64,000 nucleotides of DNA from an uncultured Oscillospiraceae bacterium (GTDB lineage Bacteria > Bacillota > Clostridia > Oscillospirales > Oscillospiraceae): positions 1 through 64,000 of the forward strand of contig CAJUOA010000006.1 in NCBI GenBank assembly GCA_910587785.1, given 5' to 3'. Each line of letters starts with the position of its first letter. Within the stretch, counting starts at the first letter, position 1. A model generated the notes under the pieces. The model searched no databases, was not told the origin of the DNA, and saw nothing but the letters and a program-made list of their open reading frames with translations. Positions 24,025 through 31,568 of the stretch are shown piece by piece. The translations under genes and the position numbers were made by a program.

Positions 24025-24384
24025 CTACCGGGTATGCCAGCGGTCGCCATCCCGTGCGGTGATCTCAGAGTGGCAGGACTTGCAGAGGGCCATGAGATTG
24101 GTCTCATCATGTGTGCCGCCACGAGACAGCGGTAGGATGTGGTGTACCTCCTGAGCCGGGGTCAGCTTCCCTCGCTCCCTGCACTTCTCGCACAGGGGAT
24201 GTGCTGCGATGTACCGTTCCCGGACGCACTTCCACGCCCTGCCGTACCTCTTGCGGGTGGCGGGGTCGCGGTCATACTTTTCGTAGCGGTGGGCCTCCAG
24301 CTTGGCGTGTTCCTCGCAGAACCGGCCGTTGGTCAGCAGAGGACAGCCGGGGTAGGAGCAGGGGCGCTTGGGCTTGGTAGGCAT
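24025..24384 (-). CDS. HNH endonuclease
   Basis: 119 residues. An N-terminal zinc knuckle (PCSYPGCPLLTNGRFCEEH), then the HNH domain: CEKCRERGKLTPAQEVHHILPLSRGG with the catalytic histidine pair, HDETNLMALCKSCHS with the Asn-His part and second CxxC. HNH nucleases encoded beside terminase genes stimulate terminase cutting in HK97-like phages. The start ATG at 24384 has AGGAGG upstream. A bidirectional terminator just upstream separates it from the accessory NYN cassette. Confidence 0.92.
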   Translation of the reverse strand: MPTKPKRPCSYPGCPLLTNGRFCEEHAKLEAHRYEKYDRDPATRKRYGRAWKCVRERYIAAHPLCEKCRERGKLTPAQEVHHILPLSRGGTHDETNLMALCKSCHSEITARDGDRWHTR

Positions 24385-24410
24385 GGGATCACCTCCTGGA
24401 GCGAAAGAAA

Positions 24411-24441
24411 AGCCACCGCAGGAATTGATCCCGCGATGGCT
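24411..24441 (-). terminator. Intrinsic terminator between accessory cassette and HNH gene
   Basis: AGCCATCGC pairs with GCGGTGGCT (one wobble) around a 13-base loop; on the minus strand TTTTCTTTC follows and on the plus strand TTGATTCTTTTTTG. It ends transcription of the gene at 24521-25150. Confidence 0.7.
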
Positions 24442-24520
24442 CTTGATTCTTTTTTGCTGATTATAATCTTACCAGAAGTTGAGGGTGGCTTTCAATGGTT
24501 TTTAGTGGCGAGTTGAAAAA

Positions 24521-25150
24521 CTACTTGTTTGGATATGTGTCCAGCCAGTTCTCTCCACAGTAATTATCGATGTTCTCTACCAGGCGGGATACAAATGGCT
24601 GCGCTTTGGGTTCAGTCGGATACCAGACCATCGACTGGCCGAAACCATAGGCTTTCGTGCGCTTCGCCGTAGGAATCGACCAAATGTGCCGGTTACGCTC
24701 ACCGACCGGGAGCAGAGTGCAGTCTGCGGCTTTTGCCCGGACATTTTGAAAACGCTCTTCTTCACCATCGTTCCACTCAAGCGTCCAGCTTTGCAGATCG
24801 CGCCAGACTGTAGCGTGTTTGTACCAGCCGACTACGGTAACATCACCTTGGAGCCTGGTGGCACACCAAATGACGAGGACATCTTCCACGAAAGGTTCGT
24901 TTTTCAGATTGGCGCACCCATCGATTTTTTCAAGATGAAAGGTGTTCCTGGTACCGGAGTTGGACTTTGGCTCCACGAATCCCAGGCACTCCGGTTCTGG
25001 CTCTCCATGGATCGAAATCGGTGTAAAATTATACTCCTCATGCCCATAGCCGTGTTCCGCCACATATTTTCCACCGTTGACAGGGACATCCTCATCGCAA
25101 TGCCCTTTGTAATATTTCATGCTGGAAATCTTGCAAAACAGGATTCTCAT
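24521..25150 (-). CDS. Unknown protein of the NYN accessory cassette
   Basis: 209 residues. MRILFCKISSMKYYKG, then DVPVNGGKYVAEHGYGHEEYNF, CLGFVEPKS, VEDVLVIWCAT and VTVVGWYKHATVWRD, ending with YGFGQSMVWYPTE. This conserved layout is one I recall as the N-terminal domain of larger proteins carrying restriction-type nuclease domains, here standing alone; I could not check this. No nuclease motif is visible within it. The start is ATG at 25150, 7 bases after GGAGG and 13 bases after the NYN gene, so the pair is probably one operon from the promoter at 26628-26656. A defence role is inferred from context. Confidence 0.6.
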   Translation of the reverse strand: MRILFCKISSMKYYKGHCDEDVPVNGGKYVAEHGYGHEEYNFTPISIHGEPEPECLGFVEPKSNSGTRNTFHLEKIDGCANLKNEPFVEDVLVIWCATRLQGDVTVVGWYKHATVWRDLQSWTLEWNDGEEERFQNVRAKAADCTLLPVGERNRHIWSIPTAKRTKAYGFGQSMVWYPTEPKAQPFVSRLVENIDNYCGENWLDTYPNK

Positions 25151-25163
25151 AACCGGCCCTCCT

Positions 25164-26552
25164 TCATTTGACCTTTATCGCCAGAGAAACATCCCCGTTA
25201 TCGTCAATCACAAGCTGCAAGGTTTTGATGTACTTGTCATAGAACTGCTTCCGCTCGGAGGGCGGCATGGTGATGCGGGTGGAGCGGAGGGCATCGTCCA
25301 GCATGGCGTTGACGTTTAGGCGGACGGCCCGTACCATATAGTTCCGCATTTCCCGGAACAGCGCGTTCATCTTCAGCTCCTCGGAGTCGCCGGTATAGAA
25401 ATCGTCCAGGTAGCAGTAGAAGATGCCGGAATCGACCAGAGCCGCTTTCATATCCGGGCCGCATTTCTCCCGTTCGATCATCACCAGGAATCGGGCCTTC
25501 GGCAATGAGGAGATCAGACCCCAGTAGTCCGAATCGCTGGAAACGATGATGAAGGAATCCACCTTGTTCTCGTAATACTCCTGGCAGGCCCTGGCGGTGA
25601 GCTTGATGTCCACCAGGGATTTGTTCTGCTTGATCCGCTCAATGGTGATATGCTCCACGGGGATGTGGGTGAACTGTTCCAGGATGCTCCACGCCGATGC
25701 GGTATGAACATCGTCAAAGAGGATGATGGAGTTGATTTTGTCCAGGTACGCCCGGTCCAGTCCCCGGAGGGTGGCGCTCAGTCTGTAGGGGTCAGAGTTT
25801 TCGCAGTCGACCACTACGACCACCTGTTCGCCGTCATTAATGTAGTCGTGGATATTGCCCTTGACATAGGTTCCGGCATCCGACACCTTGCTGTATTCGG
25901 TAAACTCGTCATTGTTCCACTCATAAAGGAGGGTAACAAACTTTTTGTCGTTATACAGGATATTTCCCGCGTCATAGGGACGCCAGTTGATATACACCTG
26001 ATACGGATAGAAGGAAAGGCTCTCGTAATACACCGCCGCCGCATCCTTGCTTCCTTTCTCGCTGAGGCCGTTCGGCATGATAAACAGTTCCCTCACATAA
26101 GGCCAGTTCAGCCAAAGCGGGAACAGGCTCTTGCAATTATTGATCCGGTCTGAAATAATTCGGTTGATCTCCACGATATGTCCTGAAAGTTGCGTACTCG
26201 ATTTTTTGATAAAATTAATGCCGTCAGCCGTGAGGGCGTTGATAGCTGATGCTGACACATATTCCGGCATTGACAGAAGTGATTTGTACTCTGTCCGCAT
26301 TTTATCATTGATTTTTTTGAAATTCCTTTCGATTTCTGTTCGGATAATACATAAATTTCTGATGATCCTGGCATTTTTATCTTTTTCCAGTCTTTGATAT
26401 ACATCCATCTGCGGCGCTTCATGTTCGTTCTCAAATATCCGCAATGGTACGCCGATCAGATAGGCTACTTTTGATACGATTTCATAGGTGCTGTCTTTGT
26501 ATTGAATTTTTTCTGCCGCTGTATGCACTTGGTCAAATGCCACTGATTCCAT
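25164..26552 (-). CDS. NYN/PIN-like ribonuclease protein with helical N-terminal domain
   Basis: 462 residues. Residues 1-235 are an unrecognised, largely helical domain. From about 243 a NYN (PIN-like) nuclease domain is visible: VVVVVDCENSDPY with Asp249, SIILFDDVHTASAW, SLVDIKLTARACQEYY with Asp315, and DSFIIVSSDSDYWGLI with Asp340/Asp342, the acidic metal-binding residues of this fold. NYN proteins are RNases acting on tRNA, rRNA or mRNA. The gene has its own promoter and a base composition richer in AT than neighbours. With the unknown protein downstream it forms a two-gene cassette in a site that often holds accessory genes; I infer anti-phage defence or superinfection exclusion. Confidence 0.75.
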   Translation of the reverse strand: MESVAFDQVHTAAEKIQYKDSTYEIVSKVAYLIGVPLRIFENEHEAPQMDVYQRLEKDKNARIIRNLCIIRTEIERNFKKINDKMRTEYKSLLSMPEYVSASAINALTADGINFIKKSSTQLSGHIVEINRIISDRINNCKSLFPLWLNWPYVRELFIMPNGLSEKGSKDAAAVYYESLSFYPYQVYINWRPYDAGNILYNDKKFVTLLYEWNNDEFTEYSKVSDAGTYVKGNIHDYINDGEQVVVVVDCENSDPYRLSATLRGLDRAYLDKINSIILFDDVHTASAWSILEQFTHIPVEHITIERIKQNKSLVDIKLTARACQEYYENKVDSFIIVSSDSDYWGLISSLPKARFLVMIEREKCGPDMKAALVDSGIFYCYLDDFYTGDSEELKMNALFREMRNYMVRAVRLNVNAMLDDALRSTRITMPPSERKQFYDKYIKTLQLVIDDNGDVSLAIKVK

Positions 26553-26627
26553 TTTATCGTCCTCCTGTTTTTATCGCAAAATTGATCCGGGCTGACGGAG
26601 GCCCGCCGCGCCGGTTTTGCCGAATCG

Positions 26628-26656
26628 AGTATACCATAGAAATCCTCATCCAGCAA
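26628..26656 (-). promoter_or_regulatory. Promoter of the NYN cassette
   Basis: Minus strand TTGCTG (26656-26651), 17-base spacer, TATACT (26633-26628), about 76 bases upstream of the NYN ATG. It allows cassette expression independent of the phage operon. Confidence 0.68.
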
Positions 26657-26679
26657 GCGGCAGCGGCGGGCCTGTTCGG

Positions 26680-27096
26680 CTATTCGCAGTGCGTGACAGC
26701 CCGGACCTCGTCCAGTGCCTTGCCATGGATTCGATACAGCCAGCGCAGGTCGTAGCCCATCTCCACCGCGATCTGCTCCCAGCTTTGGAAACACAAATAC
26801 CGCTTTTCCAAGACGGTCTGATACTCGGTGTTGCCCACAGCTTTGATGGTGGCGGACAGATCCCGCTTCAGATCCACAAGAGTATCGATGTCCCGGTTGA
26901 TCTCCGCCTGGAGGTCGATGATCTTAGTGATAGCTTCTTCCATAGTGGATGTAGCATGGTTGGGATTCCGGGGCATCCCGGTCAGTGTGGAGGTGGCCTT
27001 TGTCGCCAGATCGTTGAGTGCCGCCACCTGTTGGATCTTGCTGTTGATGCGTTGGTCCAGGAACTTGGCCTGGGAGAGATATTCTTTCACAGTCAT
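26680..27096 (-). CDS. DUF1492 / ArpU-like phage regulator
   Basis: 138 residues: a long N-terminal coiled coil (YLSQAKFLDQRINSKIQQVAALNDLA... DLQAEINRDIDTLVDLKRDLSATI) and a C-terminal sigma-region-4-like helix-turn-helix (LEKRYLCFQSWEQIAVEMGYDLRWLYRIHGKALDEV). This is the DUF1492 pattern of late transcription regulators in Firmicutes phages. It sits at the end of the replication operon and just before the packaging genes, the right place for a late-gene activator. It overlaps the helicase gene's stop by four bases. Confidence 0.85.
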   Translation of the reverse strand: MTVKEYLSQAKFLDQRINSKIQQVAALNDLATKATSTLTGMPRNPNHATSTMEEAITKIIDLQAEINRDIDTLVDLKRDLSATIKAVGNTEYQTVLEKRYLCFQSWEQIAVEMGYDLRWLYRIHGKALDEVRAVTHCE

Positions 27097-28460
27097 TTTG
27101 ACACCTCCAGATTCGCTTTCACCGCATCGATCAATGCGGACTGTGTTTTCTCCTTCTTGCTCAGAGCGGACATGATCCGCTCGTCAATGGTGTCGGCGGC
27201 GATGATATGGTGGATGACCACCGTATCCGTCTGGCCCTGCCGCCAGAGGCGGGCGTTGGCCTGCTGGTACAGTTCCAGCGACCAGGTCAGCCCAAACCAG
27301 ACCAGTGTGGAGCCTCCGGCTTGGAGGTTGAGGCCATGTCCGGCAGAGGCCGGGTGGATGAGGGCCACAGACAGTTCCCCACGGTTCCACCGGGCGATAC
27401 TCTCCGATGTGTCCAGCAGGGAGAAGGGAATGTGGAGCTTTCGAAGCCGGGAGGTGATCCGCTCCCGGTCGTGCTGGAACCAGTAGGCCACCAGCACCGG
27501 CTTTCCGTTGGCGGCTTCAATCAGGTCCTCCAGTGCATCCAGCTTTCGGTCGTGGATGGGAAACACACGCTTATCCTCGCCATAGACGGCACCATTCGCC
27601 ATCTGGGAGAGCTTGTTGCCGAGAGCCGCAGCGTTTCCGGCATCCACCTCCTCGCCGCCCAGGGAAACCACCAGCTCAGAGCGCATGGTGTCATAGATTT
27701 GCCGTTCCTGCTCTGACATTTCCACCCGCACCTCGTTGAACACGCACTCCGGCATCTGGAGATGATCGGTGGCCCGCATAGAGATGGTGATGTCGGAAAT
27801 TTTCTCGTAGATGGCCTCCTCCGCTCCGGGGAGGGGCTTGTAGGAAAACACCACCTGACCATTCCGCTTGTCCGGCTGGAAGTACCGGGCGCGGTAGTGG
27901 GTGATGTACCTTCCCAGCCGCTGGCCCATGTCCAGGAGCCGGAACTCCGCCCATAGATCCATCAGCCCGTTGCTGGAGGGTGTGCCGGTCAGACCCACGA
28001 TTCGTTTGACGCCGGGGCGGACCTTCAGCAGGGAGCGGAATCGTTTTGCCTGGTAGGACTTGAAGGAAGACAGTTCATCGACCACCACCATGTCGTAGTC
28101 GAAGGGGATGCCGCTGTCCTCGATGAGCCACTGAACATTTTCCCGGTTGATGATGTATACGAAGGCCCGCTGATGCAGCGCCGCCTTCCGCTCTATCTCG
28201 CTCCCCACCGCCAGCGACCAGGACAGGCCCCGGAGGTGGTCCCACTTCCGCAACTCGGTGGGCCAAGTATCCCTCGCCACCCGGAGCGGGGCGATGACCA
28301 GCACCTTCCGCACCAGAAAGCTGTCCAGACACAGGTCAAAGAGGGCGGTGAGGGTGATGACGCTCTTACCAAGACCACAATCGAGGAAGATGGCGGAGGC
28401 GGGGTGCATCAGGAGGAAATTGGTCGCATAGGTCTGGTATTCATGAGGACTGTATTTCAT
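27093..28460 (-). CDS. SNF2-type DEAD/DEAH-box helicase
   Basis: 455-residue phage helicase of superfamily 2. Motif I LDCGLGKSVITLTAL near residues 25-38, motif Ia VLVIAPLRVAR, motif II VVVDELSSFK (DELS in place of DEAH), motif III VGLTGTPSSNG, and motifs V-VI SAGHGLNLQAGG and QANARLWRQGQT. It probably remodels replication intermediates. The start is ATG at 28460, 8 bases after GGAGG; an in-frame TTG five codons upstream is a worse match. It overlaps the VRR-NUC gene by 20 bases. Confidence 0.93.
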   Translation of the reverse strand: MKYSPHEYQTYATNFLLMHPASAIFLDCGLGKSVITLTALFDLCLDSFLVRKVLVIAPLRVARDTWPTELRKWDHLRGLSWSLAVGSEIERKAALHQRAFVYIINRENVQWLIEDSGIPFDYDMVVVDELSSFKSYQAKRFRSLLKVRPGVKRIVGLTGTPSSNGLMDLWAEFRLLDMGQRLGRYITHYRARYFQPDKRNGQVVFSYKPLPGAEEAIYEKISDITISMRATDHLQMPECVFNEVRVEMSEQERQIYDTMRSELVVSLGGEEVDAGNAAALGNKLSQMANGAVYGEDKRVFPIHDRKLDALEDLIEAANGKPVLVAYWFQHDRERITSRLRKLHIPFSLLDTSESIARWNRGELSVALIHPASAGHGLNLQAGGSTLVWFGLTWSLELYQQANARLWRQGQTDTVVIHHIIAADTIDERIMSALSKKEKTQSALIDAVKANLEVSK

Positions 28461-28725
28461 TGAGAACGCCTCCAATCTGCTCCGGCCTATCGATGCAGTA
28501 CACCGAAAAGCCCAGAGCCTCGATTTGTTTTTTCCGCCTTACCTGCAGCGGACGCATTTTCTTTCCAGTGGCTTTCAATTCCACAAAAGCCGCCTTTCCG
28601 CCGGGGAGCAGCACAACTCGGTCGGGGACCCCGTCGAACCCCGGACTTATGAACTTTAGAGCCAGCCCGCCCATCAGGTGAACTGCTTTGACGAGTTTGT
28701 GCTCGATTGTTTTTTCTGCTGCCAT
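28441..28725 (-). CDS. VRR-NUC domain nuclease
   Basis: 94-residue stand-alone VRR-NUC (PD-(D/E)XK) endonuclease, the family that resolves branched DNA such as replication forks or Holliday-like structures. The active-site region is PGFDGVPDRVVLL followed by FVELKATGKKMRPLQ (D...ELK motif). The start ATG at 28725 follows GGAGG. Next to SNF2 helicase, primase and polymerase genes it forms the phage replication/recombination module. Confidence 0.92.
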   Translation of the reverse strand: MAAEKTIEHKLVKAVHLMGGLALKFISPGFDGVPDRVVLLPGGKAAFVELKATGKKMRPLQVRRKKQIEALGFSVYCIDRPEQIGGVLNEIQSS

Positions 28726-28746
28726 AGTTCCTCCAGATTTACAGAT

Positions 28747-28843
28747 GGGTGACGACAGTGATAGTTATTTTCTTAAAGTACCTTATAGGCTGTAAAAATA
28801 GCATATAAGGAATTTATAAATTTAACCCTCACCATCGTCACCC
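28747..28843. repeat. Nested inverted repeats in AT-rich gap, candidate replication origin
   Basis: GGGTGACGA (28747-28755) and TCGTCACCC (28835-28843) flank an AT-rich stretch containing a second inverted repeat, CCTTATAGGCT (28781-28791) and AGCATATAAGG (28800-28810). It is the only sizeable gap in the replication module, directly downstream of the primase gene. No U-tract, so a simple terminator is unlikely; an origin or regulatory site is inferred. Confidence 0.42.
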
Positions 28844-28848
28844 TTGCG

Positions 28849-31137
28849 TTAGTTCAGAAAATCCTCAAACCCGGAATCGGCGGTGCCGAAGTCGCTGTTT
28901 TTGAGTTTGAGGCCGAAAATAACCGTCCCGGTCTTGGTGTGCTTGCGCTTGAATCCTGCCAGGTCGAGGGCAGCATAGAACTCCGGCATATTCCGGGCAA
29001 AGTCGGAGGTGTCGGCACAGTAGGAGCGGTATGCCTGGAACATCTGCCCGGACCGGGCAGTAAAGCCAGCTCCGATCTCACAGTTGTCGGTAAGGAAATG
29101 GGCCAGCCAGTCGTTCTCCTCCCGATACTTGGCGATAGCCGTCTCCACCACCGGGGGCAGGGCGATATGGAACCCCATGTCGATGACGCGCTTGGCCCCC
29201 TCGATCATCCAGGCGAGGATAGCGGGACCGGCGTTCTCGTAGAGGTACTCGGCATAGTTCTTGATGTCGCCGCTCCCAGTGATCCGGGCGTTGAACGGCA
29301 CAACGATGAGCCGCCGCCAAGTGCCAGCGTCGATGGCTCCCACCTTGGGCAGATGATTGGTGTACAGCACCAGCGTGTGGCTTGGGACAAAGCTGAAGGG
29401 GTCTTTGTACTTCTTCTCAGCGTAGACCTCATCGGTGGAACACATTTGCTTCACCGTGGCAGTATTCAGCCGGGTGCCTTCCTCCAGCTCGGCGGCGATC
29501 ACCAGCCGCTTGCCCTTCAGCTCCGCCATCTCCGGCTTGATGTTGCGGCGGTTGCCCACGGTCAGAGCGTCTGAGGATAGATTGCCGCTGTAGGTCCCCA
29601 GCACACGAGCCAGCGTATTCCAGAAGGTGGACTTGCCGTTGGCCCCGCAGCCGTAGGCGATGATCATCTGCTCGATGAACACCTTCCCGATGCAGGCGGT
29701 CCCGGCCACGAGCTGCACATAGCCCATCAGCTCCCGGTCACCGCCGAACAGGATGTCAAGCTGTTTCTGCCACAGATCGGTCCCCCTGTCGCCGGGGGAC
29801 ACCGAGGTCACCTTGGTCATGAAGTCGCCGGGGCGATGCTCTATCCGGCCAGCCATTCCTTGGCGCAGATCATAGGTGGCTTCCGGGGTACACAGGAGGT
29901 AGCAGTTGGCGTCCAGCTCCTTCGGCGTGATGGCCAACATGGGGCGGGCCTCCTTCAGTGTGTTGGTGATGTTCCGAGAACCGCGCCGATCCAGGGCGAA
30001 AGACTTATACTCCGCCGCTTTCTTGTACTTGACGTAGGCGGCGGTCTGGTCCTTGGTGAGCATGGACTCCGCCTTTTTCTTGCTCATAGCGGCGAGGATC
30101 TCGGCCGCGCCGTTTTTGGTCAGAACGGCCCAGGCATCCTCAGCGGTGGAGGCGGCCTCCTCCAGTTGGTTGGCGGTGAGCCGCTGGGCCACCGCCTGCG
30201 CCCCATGCTTGGACTCCTCCCAATAGGCGCCGTTGTAGCAGATATAGTCGGTGGCGGGAGAGTATCGCAGTTCCCCGCCAGATACACGGGAGAGAACTTC
30301 GGCCTGCCCCACATCGGTGAAATCTTCCGGGCAGTATTGGAAATCCACGTTGTATTCTTCCGGGGGGATATAGCCCTCCTGCTGCTGGACGCGGCGGTTG
30401 AACCGAAGGGCGCTGCGCCAGATGGATGTCAGCTCCGAATCATCCAGAGGCGGATTGCACTTGGCGGCTTCCGCGAGGAAGGCATCGTGGGCCTCCTGGG
30501 TATCGCCCAGCCGCTTGAGAACACGTCCGGCAAAGTGGGAAAGATGGGAGTTGCGATGACCCTCCGGGATGGCGGACCCAATCGGCATCTCCAAATCCTC
30601 GAAAGAACGGTCGCCCAGGAAATCGGCGATGGTGAGGCTGCCGTCAAAGAACTCCACCTCCGGGTCCTTGGTGCCAAAAAAGAACCGGGCGGCGTCCAGA
30701 GCGTTGGAGTCAAAGAAAGGAAATTCAGCCTGGAGCCGTTTCTTCATATCGCTGTAGGCTGCGGGGTCGGTCTGCTCCGGAATGGGGAAGAACACATGGA
30801 ACTTGGGCCGCGCCGCTTTGCCGTTCTTCACCTTGCCGTTGCTCCGGCTGTAGTGAACGGCGAAGGCGACATCCAGAAGGGAGTCGGTCAGCACTTGTGG
30901 TGTGATCCAGGCGGCGGGGTCCTCGGAATGGTCGTTGTCGCAGTCCAGCATCAGGCAGTTGGTCTTGATGAAGTTGGCGTTGTTGCGGTAGCCGTTTTTG
31001 TACTCCACCGCCACATAGTCAAAGCTGACGGCGGCGGCGAGGGAGACAGTGTCGGTCACCTCCACGGCGTGGGGGTACATACAGTTGGACGCTCGGCCCA
31101 GGCTGTCCGAGCGGTAAAGGGTGAACGGCTGGCTCAT
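28849..31137 (-). CDS. Primase-helicase, P4/D5 family (AEP primase plus SF3 helicase)
   Basis: 762-residue replicative primase-helicase. The N-terminal archaeo-eukaryotic-type primase has catalytic acidic residues in LMLDCDNDH (Asp65, Asp67) and RPKFHVFFP with the conserved His. A primase C-terminal helical region runs to about 260. A D5_N-type domain precedes the superfamily 3 helicase, whose Walker A is GCGANGKST (496-504) and which continues with VIAAELEEG (Walker B) and LYTNHLPKV (sensor). The start ATG at 31137 overlaps the stop of the upstream gene (ATGA). Confidence 0.94.
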   Translation of the reverse strand: MSQPFTLYRSDSLGRASNCMYPHAVEVTDTVSLAAAVSFDYVAVEYKNGYRNNANFIKTNCLMLDCDNDHSEDPAAWITPQVLTDSLLDVAFAVHYSRSNGKVKNGKAARPKFHVFFPIPEQTDPAAYSDMKKRLQAEFPFFDSNALDAARFFFGTKDPEVEFFDGSLTIADFLGDRSFEDLEMPIGSAIPEGHRNSHLSHFAGRVLKRLGDTQEAHDAFLAEAAKCNPPLDDSELTSIWRSALRFNRRVQQQEGYIPPEEYNVDFQYCPEDFTDVGQAEVLSRVSGGELRYSPATDYICYNGAYWEESKHGAQAVAQRLTANQLEEAASTAEDAWAVLTKNGAAEILAAMSKKKAESMLTKDQTAAYVKYKKAAEYKSFALDRRGSRNITNTLKEARPMLAITPKELDANCYLLCTPEATYDLRQGMAGRIEHRPGDFMTKVTSVSPGDRGTDLWQKQLDILFGGDRELMGYVQLVAGTACIGKVFIEQMIIAYGCGANGKSTFWNTLARVLGTYSGNLSSDALTVGNRRNIKPEMAELKGKRLVIAAELEEGTRLNTATVKQMCSTDEVYAEKKYKDPFSFVPSHTLVLYTNHLPKVGAIDAGTWRRLIVVPFNARITGSGDIKNYAEYLYENAGPAILAWMIEGAKRVIDMGFHIALPPVVETAIAKYREENDWLAHFLTDNCEIGAGFTARSGQMFQAYRSYCADTSDFARNMPEFYAALDLAGFKRKHTKTGTVIFGLKLKNSDFGTADSGFEDFLN

Positions 31138-31559
31138 TGGAATACCTCCCTACAGTTGAAATCGAACCGGCGGATGGGCTGGCCCTTTCGTTTGGCCTTC
31201 TCGATCTCCATGCTCATGCCCTTAGAGATGCGCTCCCCAAACACCCACAGTTGGTCACACCTGGAGAGCAGCACGATGTCCATGAACAGAGCCAAATCCC
31301 GCTCGGCCCGGTTGCCGTCATCCATGAACTGCGGGAAGTAGAGATGTGGAGCCAGAGGGATGTAGCCGCTGTCCACGGCGAACCGGCAGTAGCGGCGGGC
31401 GTTCTCCTGATTGGCGGCGATGTCGCCGGAGAGCGGGGAACAGACATAGATCAGTGGTCGGTAGGTGTGGGCCTGCTTCGCCTCTCGCTCGATTTTGGTA
31501 AGAGCTTCGTATGCGGTGGGATCGAAGTAGCCCTCAGAGTTGTGTTTACTTATACTCAT
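31134..31559 (-). CDS. Nucleoside 2-deoxyribosyltransferase-like protein (DUF4406/DUF7768 type)
   Basis: 141 residues with the Rossmann-like pattern of the deoxyribosyltransferase superfamily: YVCSPLSGDIAANQENARRYC, then GYIPLAPHLYFPQFM, then LSRCDQLWVFGERISKGMSMEIEKAKRKG. Members transfer or hydrolyse the glycosidic bond of deoxynucleosides or nucleotides, so it may adjust the nucleotide pool. The start is ATG at 31559. It lies between polymerase and primase genes and is translationally coupled to the primase. Confidence 0.82.
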   Translation of the reverse strand: MSISKHNSEGYFDPTAYEALTKIEREAKQAHTYRPLIYVCSPLSGDIAANQENARRYCRFAVDSGYIPLAPHLYFPQFMDDGNRAERDLALFMDIVLLSRCDQLWVFGERISKGMSMEIEKAKRKGQPIRRFDFNCREVFQ

Positions 31560-31568
31560 GGTCAAACC

